This document shows positions 15,622 through 25,596 of a DNA stretch of 64,000 nt, one piece after another (position 1 is the stretch's first letter; each line of letters begins with the position of its first letter). The stretch is from Bacteroidales bacterium UBA4116. Lineage in GTDB: Bacteria > Bacteroidota > Bacteroidia > Bacteroidales > Tannerellaceae. Under the pieces are notes generated by a model. It was not told the DNA's origin. It saw only the letters and a program-made list of their open reading frames with translations, and did no database searches. The translations under genes and the position numbers were made by a program. Location of the stretch: NCBI GenBank assembly GCA_002381645.1, contig DFXE01000002.1, forward strand, positions 29,600 to 93,599, in the 5' to 3' direction.

Positions 15622-18600
15622 ATGAAAAAAAGAAATAGAATTAAGAATCTGTACCAGGCTTATTTTTCTTACAAAAAATCAGCTTTAGTTTCTGTTCTTA
15701 TGCTCCTTTGCTGCCTTGTGGCACAGGGGCAGACAGGAAATGTGATTTCAGGAACAGTGCTTTCTGAAACAGACAATGAACCTCTGATCGGCGTAAATGT
15801 AGTTCAGAAAGGGACGACAAACGGAACGGTAACCGATTTCGACGGCAACTTTAACATACCTGTCCCGACGGGCAGTATATTGGAATTTTCTTATATCGGT
15901 TTTATCAATCAGGAATTAACTGTTAACTCCGGTACTACCACATATCGTGTACTTCTTAGGGAAGATTCACAAACCCTGGATGAAGTGGTAGTTGTAGGAT
16001 ACGGTGTACAAAAGAAAAAACTGGTTACGGGTGCAACCGTACAGGTAAAAGGAGATGACATTCAACGGTTGAATACGGTAAATGCGCTGGGCGCATTGCA
16101 AAGCCAGACACCGGGTGTGAATATCCAGCAATCTTCGGGGATGCCCGGCGAAGGTTTTAATGTAACCATCCGTGGCTTAGGTACCACAGGCTCTCCCGGA
16201 CCATTGTATATTATCGACGGGATAACCGGCGCCGACATTAATGCATTGAATCCCGCCGATATCGAATCGATAGACGTACTCAAAGATGCAGCCTCGGCAG
16301 CAATCTACGGTTCGCGTGCGGCAAACGGTGTTATTCTGGTTACAACCAAACAGGGTAAAGCGGGAAAGGCTACTATTTCATACGACGGATACTATGGTGT
16401 ACAGAACGTATACAAAATGGCGCCTACACTAAATGCTCAGGAATATGCAATGATCATGAACGAAGGCCGTTTAATGGACGGACTGACTCCTTATGATTTC
16501 AGTTCGCTGGTACCTGACTGGGAAAGTTTTGCCAACGGTTCCAACAAAGGAACAAACTGGATGGAGGCTATCCGAAACAAGAATGCGCCAACTCAAAATC
16601 ATGCGCTCAACATAACGGGAGGCAGCGAGCAATCCGTTTATTCAATCGGTTTGTCTTATACTTCACAGGAGGGTATTCTGGGGAAACCTGTCGAACCTAA
16701 TTACGAACGGTACACAGTTCGTCTGAATACAGATCATACCTTGTATAAAAGAGGAGACCTGGATATATTGAAATTCGGGGAAAACCTTACTTATACATAT
16801 TCGGAAAAATCAGGTATTGCCATCGGCAACTTCTATCAGAACGACATCAACGGTATGCTGAAAGCAAATCCGTTCCTTCCGATGTACGACGAAAAAGGAA
16901 ATTATCATTATGCACTGGATTGGGATCCTAACGGGGAAAATCCGGTTGGGTTAATGGAATATGAAAGAGGACAGAACCTGCTGAAGAGCCATTACCTGAA
17001 AGCAAACGCATACTTTGTCTTGCAACCGGTTAGAAACCTGAAAATAAGGAGCAGCTTCGGTATGACGATGGACGCAAGTTCATACAGAAGTTTCAAACCC
17101 GAATACAATCTGGCATCAAATGTATATAACCTCGAGAACGACGTAAATCAACGGATGGCGATCGGTAGTGGATGGCTGTGGGAAAATACAGTAAGTTATG
17201 ATTTCAAACTTAACAACGACCATAATTTCAGTGCAATCCTCGGACAATCCCTCGAACGCAGCGGCTTAGGAGATAACCTTGAAGCCACGAACGTCAACTC
17301 GATCTTTAATGATTTCGACCATGCTTATCTGGATAATACAACGATCATTTATCCGGACAAAACATCTGTTAGCGGCTCTCCTTTTGCCAAGAAAATCGGA
17401 TCCAACAAAATATTGATGAAAAGAAGTATCTCCTCTTTCTTCGGCAGGGTAAATTATGATTATAAGGAAACTTACCTGTTGACACTGGTGATGCGTGCTG
17501 ACGGATCGTCCAATTTTGCAAAAGGAAACCGTTGGGGTTATTTTCCTTCTGTTTCAGCCGGTTGGGTAATGACCAACGAATCATTTATGGAATCGACAAG
17601 ATATTATCTTGATTTCCTTAAAATTCGTGCAAGTTGGGGTCAGAACGGTAACCAGGATATCGACCCGTTCCAGTATCTTGCCACTATATCCTTCCTGAAA
17701 TCCAATTATTTCTTCGGACCGGGTAAAACGACTATCTCTCCGGGAGCATACCCCGACATCCTTCCGAACCGGAACGTTACCTGGGAAACGTCCGAACAGT
17801 TAGACTTAGGTTTAGACGCACGTTTCTTTAACGGAAGGTTAGGATTGGCATTCGATTATTACTCAAAAACAACAAAGGACTGGCTGGTTCAGGCTCCTAT
17901 CCTCGACAGTTACGGAACAAACGCTCCTTTCATTAACGGAGGAGATGTGCGCAACCGTGGTGTAGAACTGGCATTGAACTGGAACGACAGAGTAGGCGAT
18001 TTCAGCTACGGCGCCAATTTCAACTTATCGCACAATAAGAACGAGGTAACCCGTATTGCGAATTCAGAAGGTATTATCCATGGCAGCGCCAACGTATTGA
18101 GTGAAGGTACAACGGAAATGTACCGTGCGCAGGAAGGTTTCCCGATCGGATATTTCTACGGTTTCAAAACATTAGGTATTTTCCAGAATGAACAGCAAAT
18201 CGCCGACTATACCGGAGCCAAATTATCGGGAACACGTCCGGGCGACCTGATCTTTGCCGATACAAACAATGACGGGGTAATAGACGACAACGACAAAGGC
18301 ATGATCGGCAATCCTCATCCTGACTTCAATTTAGGATTCAGCCTCAACTTCGGTTATAAAGGTTTCGACCTGGGTATTACGGCAAACGCTGTATTAGGTA
18401 ATCAGATTGCAAAATCATACCGTTCATTTACCGATCAGCCGAAAGAAAATTATACAACCGATATATTAGGCAGATGGCATGGTGAAGGAACGTCCAACCG
18501 TCTTCCACGCGTAGCTTCCGGAACGAATACGAACTGGCTTTATATTTCCGATATTTTTATTGAAGACGGAGATTACCTTCGCATCCAGAATGTTACATTA

Positions 18601-18810
18601 GGTTACGACTTCAAACAATTGTTCCCGAGAATGCCGTTAAGTCAGGCAAGATTGTATTTTACTGCCCAGAACCTTTTCACCTTTACCGGATATTCAGGTA
18701 TGGATCCGGAAGTAGGTTTCGGCGGTCATCAAACATGGGTATCAGGTATCGATCTTGGGTTTTATCCAAGTCCGAGAACCTATATGGTAGGAGTTAATCT
18801 AAAATTCTAA
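15622..18810 (+). CDS. susC: SusC/RagA family TonB-dependent outer membrane transporter
   Basis: Outer-membrane glycan importer energised by TonB. It has 1062 residues, normal for the family. The signal peptide ends near residue 37 (VAQGQ). A carboxypeptidase-regulatory-like domain covers about residues 40-112 (ISGTVLSETDNEPLIGVNV). The region just before the plug contains TLDEVVVVGYG. The plug runs to about 240 (GSRAANGVILVTTKQGK) and the rest is a 22-strand beta barrel ending in MVGVNLKF. susD starts 11 bp downstream. With SusD it forms the pedal-bin importer that defines this locus as a PUL. Predicted cargo: oligosaccharides made by the surface enzymes. Confidence 0.97.
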   Translation: MKKRNRIKNLYQAYFSYKKSALVSVLMLLCCLVAQGQTGNVISGTVLSETDNEPLIGVNVVQKGTTNGTVTDFDGNFNIPVPTGSILEFSYIGFINQELTVNSGTTTYRVLLREDSQTLDEVVVVGYGVQKKKLVTGATVQVKGDDIQRLNTVNALGALQSQTPGVNIQQSSGMPGEGFNVTIRGLGTTGSPGPLYIIDGITGADINALNPADIESIDVLKDAASAAIYGSRAANGVILVTTKQGKAGKATISYDGYYGVQNVYKMAPTLNAQEYAMIMNEGRLMDGLTPYDFSSLVPDWESFANGSNKGTNWMEAIRNKNAPTQNHALNITGGSEQSVYSIGLSYTSQEGILGKPVEPNYERYTVRLNTDHTLYKRGDLDILKFGENLTYTYSEKSGIAIGNFYQNDINGMLKANPFLPMYDEKGNYHYALDWDPNGENPVGLMEYERGQNLLKSHYLKANAYFVLQPVRNLKIRSSFGMTMDASSYRSFKPEYNLASNVYNLENDVNQRMAIGSGWLWENTVSYDFKLNNDHNFSAILGQSLERSGLGDNLEATNVNSIFNDFDHAYLDNTTIIYPDKTSVSGSPFAKKIGSNKILMKRSISSFFGRVNYDYKETYLLTLVMRADGSSNFAKGNRWGYFPSVSAGWVMTNESFMESTRYYLDFLKIRASWGQNGNQDIDPFQYLATISFLKSNYFFGPGKTTISPGAYPDILPNRNVTWETSEQLDLGLDARFFNGRLGLAFDYYSKTTKDWLVQAPILDSYGTNAPFINGGDVRNRGVELALNWNDRVGDFSYGANFNLSHNKNEVTRIANSEGIIHGSANVLSEGTTEMYRAQEGFPIGYFYGFKTLGIFQNEQQIADYTGAKLSGTRPGDLIFADTNNDGVIDDNDKGMIGNPHPDFNLGFSLNFGYKGFDLGITANAVLGNQIAKSYRSFTDQPKENYTTDILGRWHGEGTSNRLPRVASGTNTNWLYISDIFIEDGDYLRIQNVTLGYDFKQLFPRMPLSQARLYFTAQNLFTFTGYSGMDPEVGFGGHQTWVSGIDLGFYPSPRTYMVGVNLKF

Positions 18811-18821
18811 CAATTACAGGT

Positions 18822-20525
18822 ATGAAAAATAAAAATATAATATTAATATCGCTTTTGACATTCCTCTTTATGGGATGCGACAATTTCCTGGATTCCGACA
18901 ACTACATTAAAAAGGATACATCCAATTTTCCTGAAACTTCGGAAGACGCACAGGATGCACTTACGGGAATTTACTCAATTTTACCTTCTGTCAATGTCAA
19001 TCAGTGCAGTTTTCTTGTTTCCGAACTCCTATCCGACGACCGGTTAGGCGGTGGAGCAGCCGTTGACAGGAGCTGGGCGGCATTGGACCAGGTAAAAAAA
19101 ATAAACGATAATATGTTCCCTGATTTCTGGAAAAAAATGTACCAGGGTATCTTCCGCTCCAATATGCTTTTAGAAATACTGGACGTGGTGGAAACATGGG
19201 AAAATCCGGAGCAAAAAGACATTATTGCCGCGGAAACGCATTTTCTCCGCGCTTATTTCTACTTTGAACTATGCCGTATGTTCGGAACTGTACCTTTGGT
19301 ACTCGAAACCGAGCCGGTGAATAATCCGCGCGCCACACCGGAGGAACTGTATGCACAGATTGCCGGAGATTTAAAATATGCCATCAACACATTGCCAGCC
19401 ACCAAATTCCAAAATTCAAAAGATCGTTTGGGTCATGCCACGAAATGGGCCGCCGAAGCATTATTGGCACGGGTTTATTTATTCTACACCGGATATTATA
19501 AGAAGGATGCCCTTCCATTAACGGATGGCGGAAGCATTTCAAAACAGGAGGTTGTTACCTATCTGGAAGACTGCATCAATAACAGCGGACACGGGCTGAT
19601 ATCGAATTTCGGTAACCTATGGCCTTATTCCAATGAAGCAACCGCTCCCGATTACAAATTTGCAACAGACAATAACCTGAAATGGATAGGCGAATCGGGC
19701 GATAACAACGAAACGATCTTTGCCATTAAATATTCCGCATTGGGCGATCACAGTACAAGTATCTACTATGGTAACCAGCCGGTTCTTTATTTCTCCATCC
19801 GCGAACAACCCGACTATAATGATATATTCCCGTTCGGACAGGGGTGGGGCGCAGGTACGGTAAGTTCAAACCTGTATGAAGAATGGGAAATCGCCGAACC
19901 CGATGATTTCCGCCGTAAAGCCTCCATACTGGATGTAAACGACGAAGAGGAAGGATTAACGAAATATACCTGGGGCGGTAGTATGCAAATTCAGGAAACA
20001 GGTTACTGGCAGAAAAAATATGTAGCCATCAACGCCCGTCAGACAAGTGCCGACGGAAAGGTTAACTGCGTAAATTACAGTTGCGTCCTGTACGGGCGAA
20101 CTCCCAACTTCCAGGTAGATAATTCGCAGGACCACGTATTGATACGTTTTGCCGATGTATTACTGATGATGGCTGAATTGAAACAAGATGTAACCTATCT
20201 GAACCGGGTACGTGAACGAGCGGGATTAAAACCTCTTTCCGCCTATTCCGACCAGGCATTGCAGAATGAACGCCGCTGGGAACTCGCCTTTGAGGGACTA
20301 CGTTACTATGACCTGCTCCGTTGGGGAATTGCCGGCGAAGCGCTAAGCAAACAAAACGGTGTAAAGGTCAAAAACAATGGTGTGGATGAAGTGATGAATA
20401 TGGGAAATATAAAAGAACGTATCAATCAGACCGGAGGTTTTATGCCTATACCACAAACACAGATTGATTTATCAAGTGGTGTACTCACCCAGACACCCGG
20501 ATGGGGAAATGATGCATTATATTAA
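18822..20525 (+). CDS. susD: SusD/RagB family surface glycan-binding lipoprotein
   Basis: Lid lipoprotein that captures oligosaccharides for the adjacent SusC. A lipobox ends at Cys about 19 (FLFMGC). The 567 residues show the usual SusD architecture of tetratricopeptide-like helices (AAETHFLRAYFYFELCRMFG, WAAEALLARVYLFY). The C-terminal family motif is present (NERRWELAFEGLRYYDLLRWG, FMPIPQTQIDL). It is transcribed with susC. Confidence 0.97.
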   Translation: MKNKNIILISLLTFLFMGCDNFLDSDNYIKKDTSNFPETSEDAQDALTGIYSILPSVNVNQCSFLVSELLSDDRLGGGAAVDRSWAALDQVKKINDNMFPDFWKKMYQGIFRSNMLLEILDVVETWENPEQKDIIAAETHFLRAYFYFELCRMFGTVPLVLETEPVNNPRATPEELYAQIAGDLKYAINTLPATKFQNSKDRLGHATKWAAEALLARVYLFYTGYYKKDALPLTDGGSISKQEVVTYLEDCINNSGHGLISNFGNLWPYSNEATAPDYKFATDNNLKWIGESGDNNETIFAIKYSALGDHSTSIYYGNQPVLYFSIREQPDYNDIFPFGQGWGAGTVSSNLYEEWEIAEPDDFRRKASILDVNDEEEGLTKYTWGGSMQIQETGYWQKKYVAINARQTSADGKVNCVNYSCVLYGRTPNFQVDNSQDHVLIRFADVLLMMAELKQDVTYLNRVRERAGLKPLSAYSDQALQNERRWELAFEGLRYYDLLRWGIAGEALSKQNGVKVKNNGVDEVMNMGNIKERINQTGGFMPIPQTQIDLSSGVLTQTPGWGNDALY

Positions 20526-20551
20526 TTATAAACTGCTAAAAGAATAATTGT

Positions 20552-21385
20552 ATGAATAAAATAAAAATATATCTCTGTGCGGTAATAGCATGTATTATGG
20601 TTTCATGTGATCCGATAGAAAACAGGGATGAAATGGGAGGTGTTCTTCAGGAAAGCGATTTGCAGCTGGAAGTATATTCTTCAAGCGAAGGAAGCAATCA
20701 GGTAATTTTTGCTAACAATACACCGAATATAGGCTCCCACTGGAATTACGGTTCCGGTATATCTATCCGTCAGAGGGATACGGTTCTCCTGCCCTTCCTT
20801 GGTGATACTAAGGTTACATTTACCGGAATATGCAGTGGCGGAACCGTAAGTACGACCCGTACGGTAAAGATCGATAAGCTGGATCATCCTACGGAAAAAG
20901 AATGGACCTTACTGGCCGGTACGGATTCGAACGGAAAAGTATGGATGTGGGACTATGACGAATTAACCGATGGCGTATGGGGCAGCGGCGGCTATCCTGG
21001 CGACAGCGCGCCCGCATGGTTCGTAGCAAAGGCGGGAGATATGGACGAACAGGATCCGGATGCGGGACTGGAAGGAACCATGTTGTTCGACCTGAATGGA
21101 GCGGCCAACTTCACCAAACGCAAAAAAGACGGAACTATTCTTGAAAAAGGAAGCTTCCAGTTTGATATGAGTAAAAAGAAAGAGAAAGGAGACGGTACGT
21201 TCTGGTCGATCGGTACACTTACTATTATAGACGGTTCCGTATTGAAAGGCGTATCGCCGAATGAAGGCGGCATCACTGTACACGAGCTTGATATCTTAAC
21301 GTTAACCCAAGATAAGCTTGTACTCGGACGTGTAATGCCCAATGGTTGGGAAGCATGGTTCTGGTGCTTCAAAGCAAAGAAGTAA
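20552..21385 (+). CDS. PUL surface lipoprotein, SusE-position, Ig-like plus lipocalin-like domains
   Basis: Lipoprotein of 277 residues with lipobox Cys about 19 (MVSC). An Ig/PKD-like segment at about residues 35-110 ends VSTTRTVKIDKLDHP. It is followed by a Trp-rich beta domain (WTLLAGTDSNGKVWMWDYDE ... GWEAWFWCFKAKK) of lipocalin-like appearance. Its position right after susD is that of SusE/SusF-type surface glycan-binding proteins, and I infer that role. No strong family match is recognised. The many surface Trp residues could form a sugar-binding platform. It ends 16 bp before an inverted repeat. Confidence 0.65.
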   Translation: MNKIKIYLCAVIACIMVSCDPIENRDEMGGVLQESDLQLEVYSSSEGSNQVIFANNTPNIGSHWNYGSGISIRQRDTVLLPFLGDTKVTFTGICSGGTVSTTRTVKIDKLDHPTEKEWTLLAGTDSNGKVWMWDYDELTDGVWGSGGYPGDSAPAWFVAKAGDMDEQDPDAGLEGTMLFDLNGAANFTKRKKDGTILEKGSFQFDMSKKKEKGDGTFWSIGTLTIIDGSVLKGVSPNEGGITVHELDILTLTQDKLVLGRVMPNGWEAWFWCFKAKK

Positions 21386-21400
21386 ATGAATTAGCATGAA

Positions 21401-21450
21401 AAAGGGGCAAAACGACATAAGATAACTACCTTGTGATCTTTTGCTCCTTT
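21401..21450 (+). terminator. Inverted repeat between the surface lipoprotein and the esterase
   Basis: Arms AAAGGGGCAAAA (21401-21412) and TTTTGCTCCTTT (21439-21450) pair over 12 bp with one G-T wobble and a 26-nt loop. It may partly terminate the susCD transcript or protect its 3' end, so that the downstream catabolic genes are made at lower level. Confidence 0.45.
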
Positions 21451-21483
21451 GTTACCGGTCAACTATTAAATGATAAAATAAAT

Positions 21484-22152
21484 ATGATATATAGAATTTT
21501 ACTGTCGCTCATTCTATTATGTAATTGTATATCCAGCAGCGCACAATACGAAAGAGCAGCCCAATGGGAAGAAAAGATTGAAGAACTCCGCGAAAAGAAC
21601 CGTACGGAAGGCATTAAACAAGGTTGTGTTTTATTTATAGGAAGTTCTACATTCACCCGGTGGGGTGATACGCAACAGTATTTTCCCAATTCGATAGTCG
21701 TGAACAGGGCATTCGGCGGTTCCATGTTATGCGATCAGATTTATTTTTTCGATCAAGTTATCAAACCGTTCAATCCGGCCCAGGTAGTTATTTACGCCGG
21801 CGATAACGATTTAAACGATACACCGACCACACCGGAAGAATTTATGGAAGATGTAATATGTATGAGCCGGTTGATCCATTATCATTACCCAAAAGCCCGC
21901 ATATTATATATGTCGGTAAAGCCCTGCCCTGCCCGTGTACACTCTTTCGAAAAATATAAACAGGCCAACCGCTTGATTAAGGAATACGCCGGACGTTACG
22001 ATTATATTGATTTTGCAAACATATGGGACCTGTTCATAAATGAAAAAGGGAATCTGATCAAAGAATATTTTGTGGCGGATAATATTCATATTACCAAAGA
22101 TGCCTATATGTTGTTGAAAGGAGTAATAGAAGATAAATTAATAACGAAATGA
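21484..22152 (+). CDS. SGNH/GDSL family hydrolase (probable carbohydrate esterase)
   Basis: Exported esterase of 222 residues, starting at the ATG at 21484 just before a signal peptide (ends SSSAQ). An earlier start at 21433 would put unrelated residues ahead of it. Block I is FIGSSTFTRW with the nucleophile Ser in GSS. Block III is YAGDNDLND, and the catalytic Asp/His are in ADNIHIT near the C-terminus. In a PUL this family usually removes acetyl or other acyl groups from glycans before glycosidases act. The stop overlaps the start of the next GH2 gene (ATGA), so they are translationally coupled. Confidence 0.85.
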   Translation: MIYRILLSLILLCNCISSSAQYERAAQWEEKIEELREKNRTEGIKQGCVLFIGSSTFTRWGDTQQYFPNSIVVNRAFGGSMLCDQIYFFDQVIKPFNPAQVVIYAGDNDLNDTPTTPEEFMEDVICMSRLIHYHYPKARILYMSVKPCPARVHSFEKYKQANRLIKEYAGRYDYIDFANIWDLFINEKGNLIKEYFVADNIHITKDAYMLLKGVIEDKLITK

Positions 22153-25019
22153 TCATGGAAAAGTTATACCGGGTAATCCTGTTGAGCCTGTTAATGGCAA
22201 ACGCAGGCTCCGCATTTGCGCAGCACAAATTGAATTTCGGGATAAAAACCGCACAATCAACCGATGAATGGCCAAAATCGAAAGCTCCTCTCCCGCATAC
22301 GGAACGAAACGAATACAAAAAGATTCCGTCGGTGCTTGAACCGACAAAAGACGGTAATCTCCTACTAACCAAAGGCTGGGAAATGATCGAAGGTTATAAA
22401 CTGATTGAAAACGGATTTCCGTTATGGGATACATCCCAAACGGCCGGTTGGTACAACGCAGTAGTGCCGGGCACCGTTTTAACTACCCTGGTAGAGCAAA
22501 AGGTATATGCCGATCCGTATTACGGACTCAACAACTTGCTGATACCCGATACGCTTTGCCGCATGGATTGGTGGTACCGCATCCGTTTTGATTCACCCCG
22601 GGATATGGAAAACACTGATTACCGGCTGTTGATGAACGGCATTAATTATAAGGCGGAAATATGGCTTAACGGAAAAAAACTCGGAAACATGCAGGGTGCA
22701 TTCAAAAGAGGAACATTCGACCTGAAAGGACTATTGAAAAAAGGTTCTAATATCCTGGCCGTACATATATTACCTCCCAATAACCCCGGAATACCTTTTG
22801 AGGAAAACAAAGGATGGTTCGGACCCAACGGCGGAGCGCTTTGTTTAGACGGACCCACATTTATTTCGTCCGAAGGATGGGACTGGATACCCGGTATCCG
22901 CGACCGCAACATAGGCATCTGGCAGGATGTGCAACTGGTAAAGACCGGAAAGGTATGGATGAAAGACCCGCACGTGATAACCGATCTGCCCCTACCCGAC
23001 ACCACTTTTGCAAATATTGCCATAAAAACCTTGTTAGTAAATACTACATCGTCAACACAAGAGATAACCCTAAAAGGACAAATAGAAGATATCCGGTTCT
23101 CACAGAAGGTGAAACTAAATCCCAACGAAGAAAAAGAAATTGCATTTACATCAAAAGAGTTTACTCAACTGCGCATCCAAAATCCCCGGTTGTGGTGGCC
23201 CAACGGATACGGACCGCAACATTTATACAACTTGAACTTAACTGTTGTACAGAATAATCTGCCAACACAGACTCAAAATATACGATTCGGAATACGGGAA
23301 TTATCCTACGAATTAATGGCTCAGGCTACGGATAAAAAGAATATCCGGTTACAATACAGTCCGACCGATATCAAAAATAAAAAAGAACCCCTGTTTGATT
23401 ACAAACAAAGAATCCGGTTGGAAAACACACCCTACACTCATATCTTGATTCCCGCGTTAACACAGAATGCATACGACCAGATCATTCCTCAACCGGAACA
23501 AACCGATAATCCGTTCCTGACAATCCTGGTAAACGGTAAAAAGATCTTCTGCAGGGGTGGAAACTGGGGAATGGACGATGGCATGAAAAGGGTAACACGC
23601 GAGCGACTCGAACCTTATTTCCGCCTGCACCAAGAGGCAAACTTTACCATGGTGCGTAACTGGACCGGAGAATCAACGGAAGAATTATTCTATACGCTCT
23701 GCGATGAATACGGATTGCTCATATGGAACGATTTCTCCATATCAACAGAAGGGTATAACCTCGAGCCGTTAGACAATAACCTTTTTGCCGCAAATGCCGA
23801 AGATATAGTACGACGATTCCGTAATCACCCGTCCATCGCGATCTGGTGTCCGCGCAATGAAGGATATGCGCCCGATTTACTGGAAGACCGTTTTCAGCAG
23901 ATTATTTTACAGGAAGACGGAACACGCCATTATCACGCTAATTCACGCGATATAAACCTTTGCTCCAGCGGACCCTGGCACTACCTCGAAAACTCTTTGG
24001 AACATCTTACCCGAATAGCCGACGGATTCAGTACAGAACTCGGATCGCCGTCGGTACCCACAGCAGCAACTCTGAAAAAGTTTATACCCGAAGAAGACCT
24101 GTGGCCGATCGGTGATGTATGGTATTACCACGACCTGCATTATGAAAGCTTCGACTGGAAACACTACATACGCGATATCGACAAATTAGGAAAGCAACCG
24201 GCTCAAAACGCAGACGAATTCTGTACACGCGCCCAGTTCATTAACTACAATACATACCGCAATATGTTCGAAACGTGGAATCAGAAAATGTGGAACAACG
24301 CAAGCGGACTGTTATTGTGGATGAGCCATCCCGCATGGCCGAGCATGATATGGCAGACTTACTCATACGATTATGAAACACATGGTTCGTTTTATGGTTC
24401 GAAAAAGGCCTGCGAACCACTGCATATCCAATGGAACGCTGTCAATAATAAAGTACAGGTAATCAATACCACGCTGAAAAGTGTGGCCAAAGCCAAAGCT
24501 GCTTTCACTGTTTATAATACACAGGGAAAACGCGTTTACAGCAAGGAAGAAACAATATCGGTACCCGCAAACAGTCCGGTTGGTTGCTTTGAAGCATCCG
24601 TACCGGCAGGCATAAATGACTTTTCACTCGTTCGGGTCCGCCTGACAGACACAAAAGGTTCTGTACTTTCGGAAAACGATTACTGGATCAACCCGTCGGA
24701 TATACATGATTATTCCCCGGTCGGGAACCTTTCCGGTGCAACCGTACAAGTCAGGGAATCACTTCATAAAAAAACGGAAAACGCCCGATATATCCGGGCT
24801 GTTATTAAAAATACGTCCGGCGCCATCGCAGTGGGTATTAAACTAAACGCACGGAATAAGGCAACAAATGAGATAGTTCTACCGGCGTATGCTTCAGAAG
24901 GTTATTTCAATCTCTTACCCGGCGAACAAAAAACCGTTACGATAGAAATCCCGTTATCCGGAAATAAGGATAATGTATACGTATCGGCAGACGGATTAAA
25001 CCTGAATCAGCAATTATAA
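22149..25019 (+). CDS. Large GH2 glycosidase, beta-mannosidase / exo-glucosaminidase type
   Basis: Exo-glycosidase of 956 residues with a signal peptide ending about residue 25 (SAFAQ); an alternative ATG lies at 22155. A jelly-roll sugar-binding domain covers about residues 70-260, Ig-like domains about 265-400 and the TIM barrel about 450-760. C-terminal beta domains follow. The acid/base Glu is about 571 in CPRNEGYAP and the nucleophile Glu about 630 in FSTELGSPS. This arrangement, including the TELG-type nucleophile motif, is that of beta-mannosidases and exo-beta-glucosaminidases rather than of beta-galactosidases. It is coupled to the SGNH gene and precedes the phosphosugar isomerase genes. 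Beta-mannoside specificity is an inference supported by the PMI gene downstream. Confidence 0.85.
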   Translation: MIMEKLYRVILLSLLMANAGSAFAQHKLNFGIKTAQSTDEWPKSKAPLPHTERNEYKKIPSVLEPTKDGNLLLTKGWEMIEGYKLIENGFPLWDTSQTAGWYNAVVPGTVLTTLVEQKVYADPYYGLNNLLIPDTLCRMDWWYRIRFDSPRDMENTDYRLLMNGINYKAEIWLNGKKLGNMQGAFKRGTFDLKGLLKKGSNILAVHILPPNNPGIPFEENKGWFGPNGGALCLDGPTFISSEGWDWIPGIRDRNIGIWQDVQLVKTGKVWMKDPHVITDLPLPDTTFANIAIKTLLVNTTSSTQEITLKGQIEDIRFSQKVKLNPNEEKEIAFTSKEFTQLRIQNPRLWWPNGYGPQHLYNLNLTVVQNNLPTQTQNIRFGIRELSYELMAQATDKKNIRLQYSPTDIKNKKEPLFDYKQRIRLENTPYTHILIPALTQNAYDQIIPQPEQTDNPFLTILVNGKKIFCRGGNWGMDDGMKRVTRERLEPYFRLHQEANFTMVRNWTGESTEELFYTLCDEYGLLIWNDFSISTEGYNLEPLDNNLFAANAEDIVRRFRNHPSIAIWCPRNEGYAPDLLEDRFQQIILQEDGTRHYHANSRDINLCSSGPWHYLENSLEHLTRIADGFSTELGSPSVPTAATLKKFIPEEDLWPIGDVWYYHDLHYESFDWKHYIRDIDKLGKQPAQNADEFCTRAQFINYNTYRNMFETWNQKMWNNASGLLLWMSHPAWPSMIWQTYSYDYETHGSFYGSKKACEPLHIQWNAVNNKVQVINTTLKSVAKAKAAFTVYNTQGKRVYSKEETISVPANSPVGCFEASVPAGINDFSLVRVRLTDTKGSVLSENDYWINPSDIHDYSPVGNLSGATVQVRESLHKKTENARYIRAVIKNTSGAIAVGIKLNARNKATNEIVLPAYASEGYFNLLPGEQKTVTIEIPLSGNKDNVYVSADGLNLNQQL

Positions 25020-25032
25020 TAATAGATTAATT

Positions 25033-25590
25033 ATGAACGGATCAGACATTTTTTTTCCTAAAGCTATATTTACCAATCACAGCCTTAGCGGAGAAAAAGT
25101 AATTAAATCAACACGTATTCTGGCAGAACTGGAAGGAGTGTTTCAGGATCAAAAAGCATTTGACCTGTTGGATAAGCAACAAGTTATATACTACGTAAGC
25201 AGTTATATGCCCGTGCCCGAAAACACAACCGGCGGACTCTTTATGGGCATCACAACCCTTTATCCCGGTAAAGTGGGGAACGAATACTTTATGACAAAGG
25301 GACATTTCCATGCAACTACTGACAGGGCCGAATTCTATTGGGGTGTGGAAGGCGAAGGAATGCTTATCCTTATGGATGCCGAAAGAAATGTATGGGTGGA
25401 AAGGATGTTTCCCGGAAGCCTGCATTACATACCCGGTAAAATAGCCCACCGGGTAGCAAATACCGGTCATCAGAAACTGGTATTTGCAGCATCATGGCCA
25501 TCGGATGCCGGACACGATTACGAAACAATCGCAGCAAACGGTTTTGCCCGCCGCTTAGTAGATATAAACGGAATACCCACCTTATCCTGA
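25033..25590 (+). CDS. Cupin-type glucose-6-phosphate isomerase, first copy
   Basis: Cytoplasmic metal-dependent isomerase of the archaeal (cupin) PGI family, interconverting glucose-6-phosphate and fructose-6-phosphate. It has 185 residues and no signal peptide. The metal-site motif TKGHFHATTDRAEFYWG supplies two His and the Glu. A third His is in YIPGKIAHRV. GEGMLILM is the typical following strand. It is unrelated to the usual bacterial PGI fold. It opens the intracellular part of the PUL (isomerase, ROK kinase, PMI, second isomerase). Mannose-6-phosphate or another hexose phosphate is an alternative substrate. Confidence 0.85.
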   Translation: MNGSDIFFPKAIFTNHSLSGEKVIKSTRILAELEGVFQDQKAFDLLDKQQVIYYVSSYMPVPENTTGGLFMGITTLYPGKVGNEYFMTKGHFHATTDRAEFYWGVEGEGMLILMDAERNVWVERMFPGSLHYIPGKIAHRVANTGHQKLVFAASWPSDAGHDYETIAANGFARRLVDINGIPTLS

Positions 25591-25596
25591 AAAAAC